Part shown: in pieces, positions 48,874 to 62,507 of the stretch | Numbering within the stretch: position 1 is the first letter of the stretch | How the letters are laid out: every line of letters begins with the position of its first letter | NCBI RefSeq assembly: GCF_014529535.1 | Contig: NW_023503305.1 | Coordinates: 1,026,069 to 1,090,068, forward strand | Source: Bradysia coprophila | Lineage: Eukaryota; Arthropoda; Insecta; Diptera; Sciaridae | Direction of reading: 5' to 3' | Length of the DNA: 64,000 nt | Position numbers and translations under genes: made by a program | Notes under the pieces: model-generated | Told to the model about the DNA's origin: nothing | Seen by the model: only the letters and a program-made list of their open reading frames with translations | Databases searched by the model: none

Positions 48874-49235
48874 ATTGTGATGCATTCCTCAAGATATCCC
48901 TTCAAAGAATGTTCTTCTTTCGCAAAGCACTTAGCAGGGTAATAGAGAGTTTACCACGTCAAATAACTGTAATTTTGCAAATGGCATTAATCAAACAAGA
49001 GGTATGGAAATATTCGCATATTTAGACTGAAGGACACTTTGTTCTATTATCCTGCTAGGTTCTTTGTCTTTGGACAATGTCTGACGTCTACATCCTCATG
49101 CCTACATGCCTTCGTCAGTTTCAGTTCCGTATTTATTGTGCAATTAACGTTTTGTTCTTATAGTAAACAGGGGGTAGCAGTAGATATAATTTCTTCAAAT
49201 AATTTTTCTTCAAAATCGGCCCAACGATCCAAAGG

Positions 49236-51192
49236 TTATGAGAACAGTCCCCAATATAACCATAGAACAATACCAATGAAACCGAGATGCATTAACCATT
49301 TAGCGACGTACAATCTGAAATCCGAAATGGATGCATCGTACACACGTTAATATGCTGCGTGTTGCTTATACAGCAATTACCTTTTCAATGCCTTCCGTGC
49401 GGCTACCATACTCTCCAGTCCATCTTTCAGCACATATTTTCTGATGCCAAACATGTAATTTTCGATGTATGAATCCCAGTTCATGACACGTATGTCACAA
49501 TTGAAGTCACGGCCATCCGTTGCACCGTCTATTTCAGATATCAGTTCTCGCATATTTGTCGTTTCGAATTTCCATTCATGCATGGCAAAAAATTCACCTG
49601 CAAAAATTTTACAATGCAATCGATGCAACGTTAACGATCACATCCACTTCACCATACCCGTGTCAGCGGCAGCTTTATATCTCTTAGCAATTTTCAGTAG
49701 AAATGGCTTTGTGCCCTTTAGCCGCAGTAAGACATCAAACAGAAGCGCCGGCAGAAAATGATAAAACCATTCGAAGAATGTGTGGACGATACGGTTGGTG
49801 CGATAAGAAAAGTTCGGATAGAGCATCACATACTTTGTTGGATTCTTTCGGGCATATTTCAGTGTCGCTAAGCCATAGTCCTGCCATATCACCGGATTTA
49901 ATTCGCCCGATGTACAATTGTACACACGAATGGAGTTCGATCTTAATGGACATTTGGAAGAGAAACGTTTGTCGATTACGTCTTTCGTGATAAACATCCC
50001 ATAAAGTATGGACTCCCCCTTCATCCCTTACGGTTTAAAGTAATTCATCCATGCCGCTGCGATCATGGTATTGCAAACGATATCAACTGGAATCAGATCC
50101 ATTACCAGGTTTTTGTTGCACATAATACTCGTTATTGTTCCACGCGAAATTTCCATCATTATACCGGTGATACCATTGATATTATCCACCCAGCCAGGAA
50201 ACGGTTCATGCAAAGCGGCTGTTACAATAGACGGTCGAACGATACAAATTGGCAGGCGATGATGGTAATCAGCGGCAATTTGTTCGGCAATTGATTTAGT
50301 CAGAGTGTAGGTGTTGGGATGGGAACCCTACAACATTTTTGAAGAATTTAGTGAATCGAACTGCTAGAATACTGTACTCAAGGTTCTTACCTGTAGGCTG
50401 ACTGCGATTGAATTGACAACCTCACTCGGCAAAACATTCACACATTTTATGAACGAATCGGTGTCGAAAGGTACTTTTGGGGGATATACCGTTTCTTCGA
50501 CGTGTTCTTTGCAGGGATTAGTGTATGCGGTCGATACATGGATAATGCTCTAGTAACAAAATAGTGAAATGATTAGTATCTCCAGGAGTTGTGAGAGATT
50601 GGGAAGAATACTTTTAATTGGGTCATTCTCTCGCACAAGTCCCACAAACGTTTACTGCCCAGTGTGTTCATGTTAGCAGCATCCTTCAATTTCTGATCAA
50701 ACCGCACCGTTGCTGCTGAATGGAAAACAATATTCACAGTTCCGGTTAGTTTTGTTACGTCCGCATCTGTTAGACCAATCAAAGGTTGCGCTATATCGCC
50801 AGCCACACACACCAGTTTATTCAACTGATTTGGATTGCTTGATCGTATCCGATCGAAGATCTACGGATAGTGAGTTTAATGAAAACTGTAGGTAACTCGA
50901 ATGGTCGGAAAAGTGGACTAACTGGATTTTTTATTAGGTCAGCGTATCGTTTTTCGCTGCTCAAACCGCGCTTCGATCGAACCAATACGTACACACACTG
51001 TATGTCCTCGCATGTGCGCAAAAGCTTTTCGATCAAAACTTTTCCGAGAAATCCCGTTCCTCCTGTAACCAGTACGCAGGCATTTTTGTAGAAGCCTTTT
51101 ATCATCAAACGATTTGTGTCGAAGGGATTGCTGATGTTGTTGTTGGGGTCCACATACATTTTTGATAAAGCCATTTCGTTTGGATCCATCAT
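49236..51192 (-). CDS. Fatty acyl-CoA reductase (alcohol-forming), complete
   Basis: Seven exons in gene order: 51192-50923, 50860-50612, 50549-50391, 50327-50032, 49941-49658, 49597-49381, 49314-49236; 517 residues, phases consistent. FARs reduce long-chain acyl-CoA to fatty alcohol with NADPH, for waxes, cuticular lipids or pheromones, at the ER or peroxisome surface. The Rossmann motif TGGTGFLG is at 43-50 and the catalytic Tyr-Lys pair is in YTLTK at 233-237. The C-terminal FAR_C (sterile) domain runs through exons 5-6 (MHEWKFET, then GIRKYVLKDGLESM). The frame in exon 6 would stop at once at 49377, but a GT donor there and an acceptor at 49315 add KRLYVAKWLMHLGFIGIVLW and LYWGLFS, the membrane anchor expected for the family. 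The organism will have several FARs, so I give no orthologue symbol. Confidence 0.94.
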
Positions 51193-51706
51193 TGCAAGTC
51201 TGTAATGGTAACCAATACATCAGTGTCTTTTATGTATTAGTAATTGTATAGGTCATATAGGACGACGGACTAATTTTAAAACTTATATCGCGAAAAAGAA
51301 TACGAGAGCCGAAAGCCTACATGAATGGCAGTTTATCATTAATGTAAGAATGATGAGACAATCAATAGATTTCACAAATACAACGTTTATTATTAGGCTG
51401 TGCTTTAAGAACTCTGCTATATTGTAATGCCGATAAAAGTTTTCTTCAATTTCTTAAAAATTCCAAATTTTTTTTAGAAATTACGGAATTTTGTAGAATA
51501 GTTTGTAGAAAATCCTATAAGTTTCTACAAGTTCAACAATAAACAAAAATTTTTAAAAAATTTTGAATTTTGTAGAAATTTATAAAAATATGAAATTTTC
51601 TAGAGGTTCTTAAAAAAATTCTAAAAAAATAGGTACAGACGCTAGGAAACCCGCACGACCCAATTCCAATTATACCACCAGATTACACTAAGAGAAACAA
51701 TAGTCA

Positions 51707-51821
51707 TTTGTGTACCTGATTTGCACGATTGATTTTAGGCAATTTCGCGAGTTGAGGCCGAACGGAATGAGGCTTACAAGCGAAAGTGCCTAAAATCAAT
51801 CGTGCAAAGCAGGTACACATG
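51707..51821. repeat. Hairpin with GAGTTGAGGCCGAACGGAATGAGG centre
   Basis: TGTGTACCTGATTTGCACGA and TTGATTTTAGGCA on the left are mirrored by TGCCTAAAATCAATCGTGCA then AAGCAGGTACACATG. Arms about 36 bp. The central loop is again a GAG..GGCCGAA..GAGG sequence like the loops at 15644 and 34965. Confidence 0.65.
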
Positions 51822-53260
51822 CGAGTTTTCATGCAAAGGGAAGCTTAACTTTTCCTGAACAGCCGTCAATAAATGACGAAATGGCGGACATTTCAATTTT
51901 ACACTGTTCTAGGACATTCTGGACATTCTATTGATCAAAAATGCGATCAATCAAATTGTTCTAGCTAGATCAAACTTTCTTTTTGTCGCGGCTACAAACC
52001 GACTACGTCAAGTATAGGCTACAAGTCAACTTATAAATCCGAATTTATAAGTTACAAGTCAATGACTTAAAGTCATGAGTCATAAGTTATGCGTTGACTA
52101 CTTATAAAGTAAAGGTTATAAGTCGGAAGTTGTAGAGATTGTGACCTGGTGGCCCATATAAAGTAACAAATTTTTAGAAACCAATATAAAGTCGATTTAA
52201 TAATCCCAAAAATCTATAAATTAACCCACAGAAGCCTGAAAAATGTATCAAAGTTCTGATGTTCTTGAGCTGACATACCGTAGAACAACTTTTTACTTAG
52301 AATAACGTTTTGATTAATTAAGTAAAAATTAATTTTGCACAAAAATGCTTATTACTGATATTTTGAAAAAGGACAAATTGAGTTGACTAACATTGACACG
52401 AACACAAAAAAATGTTCTAATTTTCAGAATGTTCCACTTTTAGAAATAGATTCATTTTCGGTCAACCGAAAAACGCTTGGCACATTTTACTTACATGTTG
52501 CTCGATTCCTCGAATCCTATAGGTATGACTCGTTTCTAATAAATTGTTCTGAGATATCCTTACTTTCTACAAATTCATTGTTTGCGATAACATTTGAATT
52601 CACTGATATGAAAATAGAAATTTAATCAAAATTTACTTTCCTTAAAATCAACTTATAATGCTGAATCTAGATGCACTTTTCAAATGCATATATTGCACAT
52701 ATAATCTCACGAAGATAAAAACAAACTGAAATGTTGTTCAAAAGCAAAACATTATTTTGATTACAATTTCCACGATATGAGTAAAAAATATTTGTGCAAT
52801 GTTTTCGCAATCATTGGTAGGAGAATGTAACGTCTTATGGGAGAAATTTCGCACTCCCAACTAGTTAATAAAAAAAATAGATATTTTAAAATTTATGAAA
52901 CATAATTAGCTTCAATTTAATTATTATTTGATAACACATTTTCGTTGATGTAACACTTTTTTCTGCGAACAATTCTGTTATATTTACGGAATATGGGTTG
53001 TCTGGGGATATTTGAATCGTATCGATATCGGAAGAAGTGCGTTACCCCCCTCCGTATCTAGAAACCTTTAAAAGTTAACCACCAAGACAATCGGATTGTG
53101 AATGGTCTAGAAGATCAAATTTCAAGACTTTACTTTACACTAACAAATGAACGGAAAAAAGTCAAGTGGATCGATTTCATGTGGACCCTCATAAAACAGT
53201 TTTTTCTTAAATTACATTAGAACCGTACAACGTACGTACAGCACTAACAACGTACATTAG

Positions 53261-53397
53261 GGATAAACCATTATGGCTTGTGAAGTTCGTGAGTATGTCA
53301 ATTTCGTGAACTTTTGACATTTCTTCCATATATTTTATGTCAAAACTTTACAAAATCACCATACTCACGAACTTCACAAACCATAATGGTTTACCCC
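53261..53397. mobile_element. TA-flanked MITE (137 bp)
   Basis: GGGATAAACCATTATGGCTT with GTGAAGTTCGTGAGTATG on the left; the mirrored right end finishes CCATAATGGTTTACCCC. Flanked by TA on each side (53259-53260 and 53398-53399), the usual target of Tc1/mariner transposons. No coding capacity. Confidence 0.75.
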
Positions 53398-53642
53398 TAA
53401 ATATGTGACATGTAGTAGCGATCAATTTGTATCTTCGCACATTCCGTTTTTTTAAATGCGCGATAGTTCCAAAGTACAAACTGACCGATCATTCCTACTT
53501 GTTAGATGCCTTACTAACGCAATTCAAGCATTAGTACTCTACTTGACAGATGTCACTACGATCACTCATGCTTGATTTCAGACTTGCAGTGTTTGTGGAC
53601 GTACGTAAATTTGACGGTTAAAACTACGTTGTACTGTACTGT

Positions 53643-53806
53643 GTACTGTTTTGCACACGTAAATACTGTTATTCCCCGTATCTCTGGTTTTTCTCATTTC
53701 GAATGTTACTTCAAAGAGAAAATGAGTGAAATCAGAGAAATGGAGAATACAGCAGTAAAACAGCTCAGCTAAGTAGGTGGCAGTATTTACGTGTGCAAAA
53801 CAGTAC
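53643..53806. repeat. Palindromic repeat with ACTGTTTTGCACACG ends
   Basis: GTACTGTTTTGCACACGTAA then ATACTG on the left, mirrored by CAGTATTTACGTGTGCAAAA then CAGTAC on the right. The inner parts (CCGTATCTCTG against CAGAGAAATGG) also pair loosely. About 164 bp. A MITE-like insertion; no target duplication was confirmed. Confidence 0.6.
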
Positions 53807-55714
53807 TATTGTGATGTAGACAATAATACTGTTCACTTTTAATGCCAACAAATCTATGTTATCAATTTTAGAGATTTTATTGCATACGGTGTGTGGGTAT
53901 TGTGCGTTATGTACACGACGTACATAAGAGTAAACAAATTTACCCTAAAGAGCTAAAGGTTTTGCAAGCAAAATTATATCACTAGAAAAAGAGATGTTTG
54001 CCTACTGCGATAAAATGCCTCACTTATATAAGGCTGGATATAAAAGACTCGTACTAATAATCGCGCAAGCGCTCGTATACGTACACGTCTCTTATATACA
54101 GCCTTATAGCAGTAATGTACTATTACAGTAATATAAAAGATAGAAATCAATCGAGCTTCAAGTCATCAATTGCATTTTTCTGCAAATTTCTACATGCACA
54201 GTTTTTAAAGTATTCAATAACAACTGCTGTGTCTAAAAAACTTTCATCTCTCAAAATTTTCAACACTTTGTTTTAATCGTTTTAATCATTACTAAACTTT
54301 TGATGCATTTTCAGATAGAGAGTTAATTGCATGATAGTCTTCATGTCTAAAATTGTTGAACTGAACACGAATCAAAAAGAGATGATGTTCTCAATTAGTC
54401 ATGGCCCATAAAAACCATACGATTGAATCGATACTTCATAGAAGATAGGTCTGGATTTAGGTGCAAACCTAGCTCGGACGGTACTCACATTAAAATCAAT
54501 TTTAAAGTTTGTCAAATAATTGATGGATCACCGTCTAGATATTGTTGCATGCTTAAAATCTTCTCCGAATCGCTGCAGAATAATTGCAAGTAATTATTGA
54601 AATGAACCGAAGTATCGTCATACATAAAGCCTATTACATTATGCATTCACCATCAAGAGTTGTAATAAACGTTACGTAATTCTGTCAGAGAAATACACCG
54701 ACAAACGATTCCTAGGATCATTTCTTTTTTTCAAAATAAATTCACTGAAAAGAATACCATGTTGCATATTTGCATAATTTGTTTTCCAGTCTATATCAGC
54801 CGCGGCAATGTACAATTATTACTTGAACAGTGTTCCACCACATCGCATTTCTATAATTTGCAGAATTACAACACTAACACCAATTTGTTCAAAGGAAAGA
54901 AAGAAGAAAATAAAAATGCACGTAAGTGTTATTTTACCGTCTGTAACGAGCATTTTCTTATTACGGCCGTTATAACAGCGGTCTATGCATCTATAAATGT
55001 GATTTCTTTAGAAAGATGTTCACCTACTTTTAAAAATATCCGGTATATTCGACTTGTACTGTTCAGTTGGCTTATATATTGTGGTTTCATAAAAATGGAC
55101 GATCAGCGTTAATAAGTGATCATTGATCGAGCATTCGTGCTGTTGTTGTTGTTTGTTTTGCTACTGTTGCTGTTAGGTTGTTGTTTACTCATAAAAGTAA
55201 AATTTTTATTAAAACCAAACGTAGTTTAGAATGCATTTTCATTACCATCCAAGACTTTCAGATTATTTGATTTGTTATCAAGGAATTCGGTATAAATAAC
55301 TTTGTTTTAGAAAATTGGTTTGGAAAATAGAAATTTTGGTCTATGTTGGATGTCAGGAATTGGCACATTTTAAAGCTAATGTCTTCGGAGGAACGGGTTC
55401 AACTGAGGACAGTGTTGCATTGAATGCAATGCATTCGCTAACCTATTTTTATAGCGGAACAAATGTTAACATAATTCGCTAACCGAATAAAATTTAGAGC
55501 GTTATTAGCGAGGGCAAATCTTCAATGTTTTCAAAAAGTATAAACTAACGCAAAATAAAAAATTTATGAGATATGTTGAAGACTCGTAGATATTTCGCAT
55601 ATAAGAGTCTACTATTGATAACTTTGAGGGAAATTCGGTCAGTATTTAGAGAGATTAAAGCTTAGTTAGGCGCGTTACCGTTCAATCCGTATAATCACGT
55701 TTAGTATGAGGGAA

Positions 55715-56062
55715 TCAGCTGAAAATTAATCTGAAACAAATTTCGGTTGAAGTGTGATTGCGCTTTCCTGTAGTTTTAATTTTATTTCGCAACTGTGCGA
55801 ACGAAAAGTTGGCATAATTATAGCGAAAGTATTGGCTGCTGGTTGAGGCATGAGCCCCGTACGTTAGCAAGAGGTCGTTAAGGCCTTTTATATCTAAAGA
55901 TGGCCAATACTCCAATCGAATGATACCATACTGTCGAGGACTGACCGGCAAATTCGTTCCCAATTCCGATTTTAATTTTTTTACCAGTTTTTCGTATTTT
56001 TGGAAAATTTCAATGGTTTCTTTGAACAAGATTTTCGAATTGTTGACTAATCCTTCGTCATT
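55715..56062 (-). other. Unrecognised open frame, possible exon or gene fragment
   Basis: About 115 codons stay open to a TGA, with a coding-like residue mix: a helical, Lys/Glu-rich start (EIFQKYEKLVKKLKSELG), then PVSPRQYGIIRLEYWPSLD and a basic end. I see no start ATG and no splice acceptor at its left boundary, and I do not recognise the family. A MITE sits immediately upstream (56098-56252), so it may be an interrupted gene or an exon of an unrecognised gene. Confidence 0.3.
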
Positions 56063-56097
56063 TTACCGAAATTTCACGAATTGTGAAGTGCCGGGAA

Positions 56098-56252
56098 CAC
56101 TGACAAAAAAGAGTTGAAAATCTTACCTGTTGCAGGTAACTTTGTCTCCAGGTAATCTATTCTATCTGCTACAACTGTATTTTGCATAGCTACAGCTGTG
56201 ACAGACAAAGCTACCTGCAACAGGTAAGATTTTCAACTCTTTTTTGTCAGTG
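56098..56252. repeat. MITE with CACTGACAAAAAAG ends, copy 2 (well preserved)
   Basis: CACTGACAAAAAAGAGTTGA with AAATCTTACCTGTTGCAGGT on the left is mirrored almost perfectly at the right end, which finishes CTCTTTTTTGTCAGTG. 155 bp with arms of about 45 bp and inner mirrored TAGCTTTGTCT-type words. Family member of 37837-38009. No clear target duplication. Confidence 0.75.
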
Positions 56253-57323
56253 CAGGGCAATTCAAAACATGTCTCCAGCTTCATTAATGATTGTTTAGCA
56301 CCGGCACGAAAACTGTATTCAAGACATGATGAAAATTACATTTAATTGTAATAAGTTCCATTTAGAAGTATCTTCTTCATCGTCGGTAATGGTCCCGAAG
56401 GTGTTGAAACCTAAAGTCGATGTAAAAAAGACAATCGCTTAGTTATGCACAAGAACATATACGATCGATCGGCCTTGAGACCTATCAACACCAGAGTAGA
56501 AACACTTAATTTCGACTTAAAAACAACAACAAAATTTGAAGTCAAGATTGCAATTGATTTTACGTGTTTTTATGCTAAGTTTTCCATTGTAATTCGATAT
56601 TCACCACAGGCTAAACATTGGAAAACGCAGCATAATTGCCGATCATATCAACTAAAAATTGCTCGCGTGCTTTCGGCGTAAGGCCTCGTTACACGTCAAT
56701 TTTAAGTCGTGGAAAATAAATTCAATAGTCTCTTCAAATGGCGATTTCAATTTCGAGTTGAAATATCATCAGGCTGAACCTACTGATACGTTCCGATCCT
56801 TATATTACCTATAGTATGATAAGAACGGTACTTTCGCTTCATAATTCCTTAAATCTGTCATGGGCAAGAAGCCACCAAATACGAACAGATTATGAAGCAC
56901 AGCGACGACCTGACAGAGCATAACGGAGGCCTTTGTACGTTGTTCTATGACATAACGAGGTCGATCATCTGAGGTTTCAAGATCTTCAGAAATCGTAATC
57001 GGGACCTTTCTTTCAGCAAGAGGGTTTCAAGACTCATAACATGTACTGTTACGTGATAACGGTTCCTTTGCAAATGTTTTAAAGAACGTTTCTGCTTCAA
57101 CGGCTGTTGAACGGTTGTTTGTAATTTAGTCTGATAATTTATTTCTATTGAAGAGCTTGTAGTGTGTTAGTCTAGGCGTCGAATTGAAAATTCAGAAAGA
57201 AATCCTCTGCGACCACTTTTCAGGTCACAATTTCGATTTAATGTTTGTTCAAAATAGAGTCACAGAAAAATCAAATAAAACTACCACATCGCCATTTTCC
57301 AGACTAGGTTCGGTGATGAGCAA

Positions 57324-59323
<2,000 letters not shown>

Positions 59324-59669
59324 TTATTATGAAGAGGTGGAAAACTGTTTGAAAAACGTTTCAAAACATTGCAGAGAAAAACAAACAACTGCAACTGTCA
59401 TCTTAGTGTCAAACATATGCGCATTGGTCGCATTGGTTCAATTTTTATCTTTCTCTCTCTTTTTTTCCTTTATCGAAAAGTGAACACATCCAAATAATTA
59501 ATGGGCTTGAGCTTAGCGGTACTCCTGTAAGGATTCTTTGTTACCGGTTTTACGAGACCGGAAATGCCGGTTGAACGAAGTAGGCTAGAATTCTCAGAAA
59601 TTGAAACGAAGATCGGGGATGTTGTATTTAGACATGACATGTGATACCAACAGGGATGGCAAAAAAAGC

Positions 59670-59884
59670 GATCAGCCACGGCAGAGTAAAAGTAACCCAG
59701 GCAGGAGCGTTTGTTTGACTAGGGACCTGAATAATCTAGTAGCCCTATGTTTTTTGCGAATTAAATTTTTCAACTTATGTCAGTGTTCATTTGAGTTCAT
59801 TTTCATACAGTGCATTAGGTCCCTCATTTGACGTTTCAATAATGAACCGCTCCTGCCAGGTTTACTTTTACTCTGCTGTGGATC
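59670..59884. repeat. Palindromic repeat with GATC..GCAGAGTAAAAGTA arms
   Basis: GGCAGAGTAAAAGTAACCCA then GGCAGGAGCG and AGGGACCT on the left; AGGTCCCT, CGCTCCTGCC and TTTACTTTTACTCTGCTGTG on the right in mirrored order. About 215 bp with a 100-bp loop. MITE-like; lies 0.35 kb upstream of the DDX41 start codon. Confidence 0.65.
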
Positions 59885-60385
59885 AGCTCGATATGATTTT
59901 TTATAGCAGAATATATGTTAACTCCGAGGGGCCTGCACTTTTTCGAATAAATCGTATGAGACTAAATTCAAAAAGTGCCGCACCCAACGGATTTAATCAA
60001 TGGATTTCCCATTTAGGTCCTGTAAGTGCTCAGAGAAGTAGCAGATTTATTGATATTATACTGTCTTCAATTAAGGATAAGGACGGAATGCACTAATCGA
60101 CACCTGAAACAGATCCATCCCAGGTATAGAAAAGAAGAAAATTTATTCGTCTTTTCAAAACACGGAGACTTCAGTTTCAACCTGAACGGGAAGGTTTAGT
60201 GGCTACATCGCTGCCGTCCAAACCATTAAAATTATCAATTTTGGTACCTAGTTGTAGTGTGTTTGTTTGGTGGCTGCGGACACAATAAATCTGTCAGCAT
60301 ATGTTCAGGCGAGATATCAATTATGCTCCCAACCTTCCTCCGAGGATTTGCATGTCCTGTTATTAGCCAAAAGGAGCCGTAAGTT

Positions 60386-60599
60386 AAGTATAGTTTCCAC
60401 TTAAAAAGAGCACTCCGTTTAGCCTCCGTTTACATGACAGTTGTAAAATAGAACAAAGGAACTGTCACGTAAACGGAGTAAAAAATTGAAATAAATTCAA
60501 TTTCCACTCCGTTTGCGTGACAGTTCTTTTGTTCTATTTTACAACTGTCATGTAGACGGAGGCTAAACGGAGTGCTCTTTTTTAGTGGAAACTATACTT
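60386..60599. repeat. Long inverted repeat with AAGTATAGTTTCCACT ends
   Basis: AAGTATAGTTTCCACTTAAA, AAGAGCACTCCGTTTAGCCT and ATGACAGTTGTAAAATAGAA are mirrored to the end of the right arm (AGTGGAAACTATACTT). Arms are about 90 bp with few mismatches, and the centre is a second, smaller CTCCGTTT/AAACGGAG palindrome. Likely a MITE of recent origin. Confidence 0.75.
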
Positions 60600-60952
60600 T
60601 AGGTCATAAAATAAACAAACTGACCTGAAGTTGACCGGTTTACAGTTTTAGCGCCTTAACACTCTATACTCTACTGCTGACTAGGTAATTTGATTAGCGG
60701 CAAAAAGAATTTGTCGTTCTGTTTGTACTGTCCAATGAAATAGTCACGGTAGAATGTACTTCTGATTTACTCAAGGCGGACACTTGTTTGAACTTTTCGA
60801 TAATAAGGACTTGGTTGGGGACGGCCATAGTATACACATTTTAACGTTAAATTCTTTTATTTCTCAACAAAACAAAAACAAAACAAAAAATAGAAAAAGT
60901 TCATCCTCCAATCGGAGGTTTTAAGTTTTAATTTCATTTTCATTTTCATCCT

Positions 60953-62507
60953 TTATTGCAACGGACTTTCCGAATAAGAGTGATAGCTTTTCACTCGCGA
61001 AAATAATAATGGCGGATACTTGGACGCCGTTAGTTCAAAGTTAGTCTTCACCTGATTTTTTCCCTGAATTATCTGCAAAGAATTTCCGAATCCAACAAAT
61101 GAAAAACCAACAAATTCTTTAACACAATCAATTTACCGCATAATGTTTCCACTTCAACTGATTGAATTGCCGTTTACTGCCACTCGGTAAAATGTTCAAT
61201 TCCAAGTAGAAACTCTGACTGGACGATGCTGAATCGTCGATTACGCTACCCCGTCTCGACTGTTTCATATATTGATGTTGGGCGGTTCGGTTTCGTTTCA
61301 GAACAATGACAACAACGTCATCGTGTAGCCTAATCACCACAGGGCATGTGATGTAAAACGATGATCAATCAAAAGTAAAGGACAACTCAATTCACCTGTA
61401 ATGTCCCTTCAGTACATCGTTCCTGGCATTTCTGCTCTTCAGCTTTCCAACAGTTTGGGCTGGTTCATCGGCTGTGGTCATCATGAGCATGCTGCCATCG
61501 GAGAAGAATCGCATATATCGATAGTACTCGACGATTTGTACGGGCCGATAGAATTGATCTTGAAATGAATTTTCACCGTAGCGGAGATAGCTCATTTTAC
61601 TAATGTAGCAACCGTTAAAGTGTACCCGGTGCCGGCTGAGAAACATTTCTCGCCATGAAGGATATTCGCCTAAGTCACCGGTATAGATGCCCCAAATTCT
61701 ATAAAAGATCGAGGTGCAAAAGTTTCGTCTCTACAGCACAGCTGATGGTCGGTTAACCGTAAATTGTAACTTACTTAAGGCAAGCCAGTCTCCATATTTC
61801 CGGATCCTTAGCACAGACATAGAAACCGCGACAAACTTTTGATATTTGTTCGAGCGAACGCATATCTAATTCGGAAGAAACAACCCATCGCAAAATATAA
61901 AAAATGATTTCGACCGGAAGGTCGGAAAAATGTAAGCCAGCCGTTGAAATAACTCCGGGATCGGTAGCACGACTGAACAAACATTCACTCTTGGCAATAG
62001 CCACCTGAAATCGTTCCATTAAATCGACGCCATCCAAGTCTTCATCGTCCGTATCACATTTACTGAAATTAGCATTGAGCTGATCATCTGTTGACCGTTC
62101 CGTTTTCGGTGGTTTGGTTTGATGCTTCACAGCATCGTAAATTCGAAACTCAATGTCAGGTACAATTTGAACGGCTCTCCGGTATAGATTCATTGCCTCG
62201 AAAACTTTACCCAACTTTTCCAATTCAACCGCTTCGGTGAACAGTGATTTTGCCTGAAATCCATAGAGATCCATTTCAATATTTCGTTCGGTTTTCATAC
62301 GCGTTGATTTCTAATGTTAACCTTGTCCTCGTCTATTTTTTGACTTGATTCACAATCAACGTCGCCAGTTGTATCGGCAACCGATTCATTTGGCTTTAAT
62401 TCTTTTTTCCATTGCTGGCGAAATTCTTCGAGCAATTGGTTTCCTCTATCGGAACTTTGAGACGAATCTCCTTCGGCATCGTCATCATTGCGATTCGGAT
62501 CGTTCAT
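60953..62507 (-). CDS. F-box only protein 9 (SCF substrate receptor), complete
   Basis: Five exons in gene order: 62507-62301, 62253-61775, 61698-61396, 61329-61137, 61072-60953; 433 residues (human FBXO9 447), phases consistent. FBXO9 recruits Tel2/Tti1 to an SCF ubiquitin ligase in the growth-factor response in mammals. The N-terminal helical repeat (AKSLFTEAVELEKLGKVFEA, then YRRAVQIVPDIEF) resembles the TPR/MIT-like part. The F-box is at about 176-228 (HFSDLPVEIIFYILRWVVSS, then EQISKVCRGFYVCAKDPEIW). Exons 3-5 give the conserved C-terminal beta-rich domain (PSWREMFLSRHRVHF, VEYYRYMRFF, LFSRVKSYHSYSESPL). I start at the ATG 62505-62507 (MNDPNRN). Intron 1 is only 47 bp (62254-62300) but is required to join the two frames and restores the family sequence exactly. 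Confidence 0.95.

Larger units (their letters stand above)
45394..49235. other. Gene-free interval between PiT and FAR genes
   Basis: The first part should hold the PiT promoter; a GC-rich run at 45451-45482 (GACACGGCAGATACTACGCC) is the only non-AT-rich stretch there. Further right are repeats: an inverted member of the TTAA MITE family at 46314-46472, a 1.45-kb GC-ended element at 46641-48095, two tRNA-promoter-like sequences, and another MITE family member at 48667-48873. No recognisable host exon. Confidence 0.55.
51193..57323. other. Gene-poor interval between FAR and DDX41
   Basis: No recognisable host gene over 6 kb. It contains low-complexity AAATTTTGTAGAAAT-type DNA (51440-51620), a stretch of reiterated ATAAGT/ACTTAT words (52020-52130), four palindromic repeats listed separately, and one open frame (55715-56062, minus) that might be coding. 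The FAR promoter should lie just right of 51192 and the DDX41 3' UTR just left of 57324. Confidence 0.5.

Noticed and set aside
54759-55112. Open frame of 117 codons (plus)
   Set aside because: No start or splice context, no recognisable family, and composition typical of AT-rich non-coding DNA.
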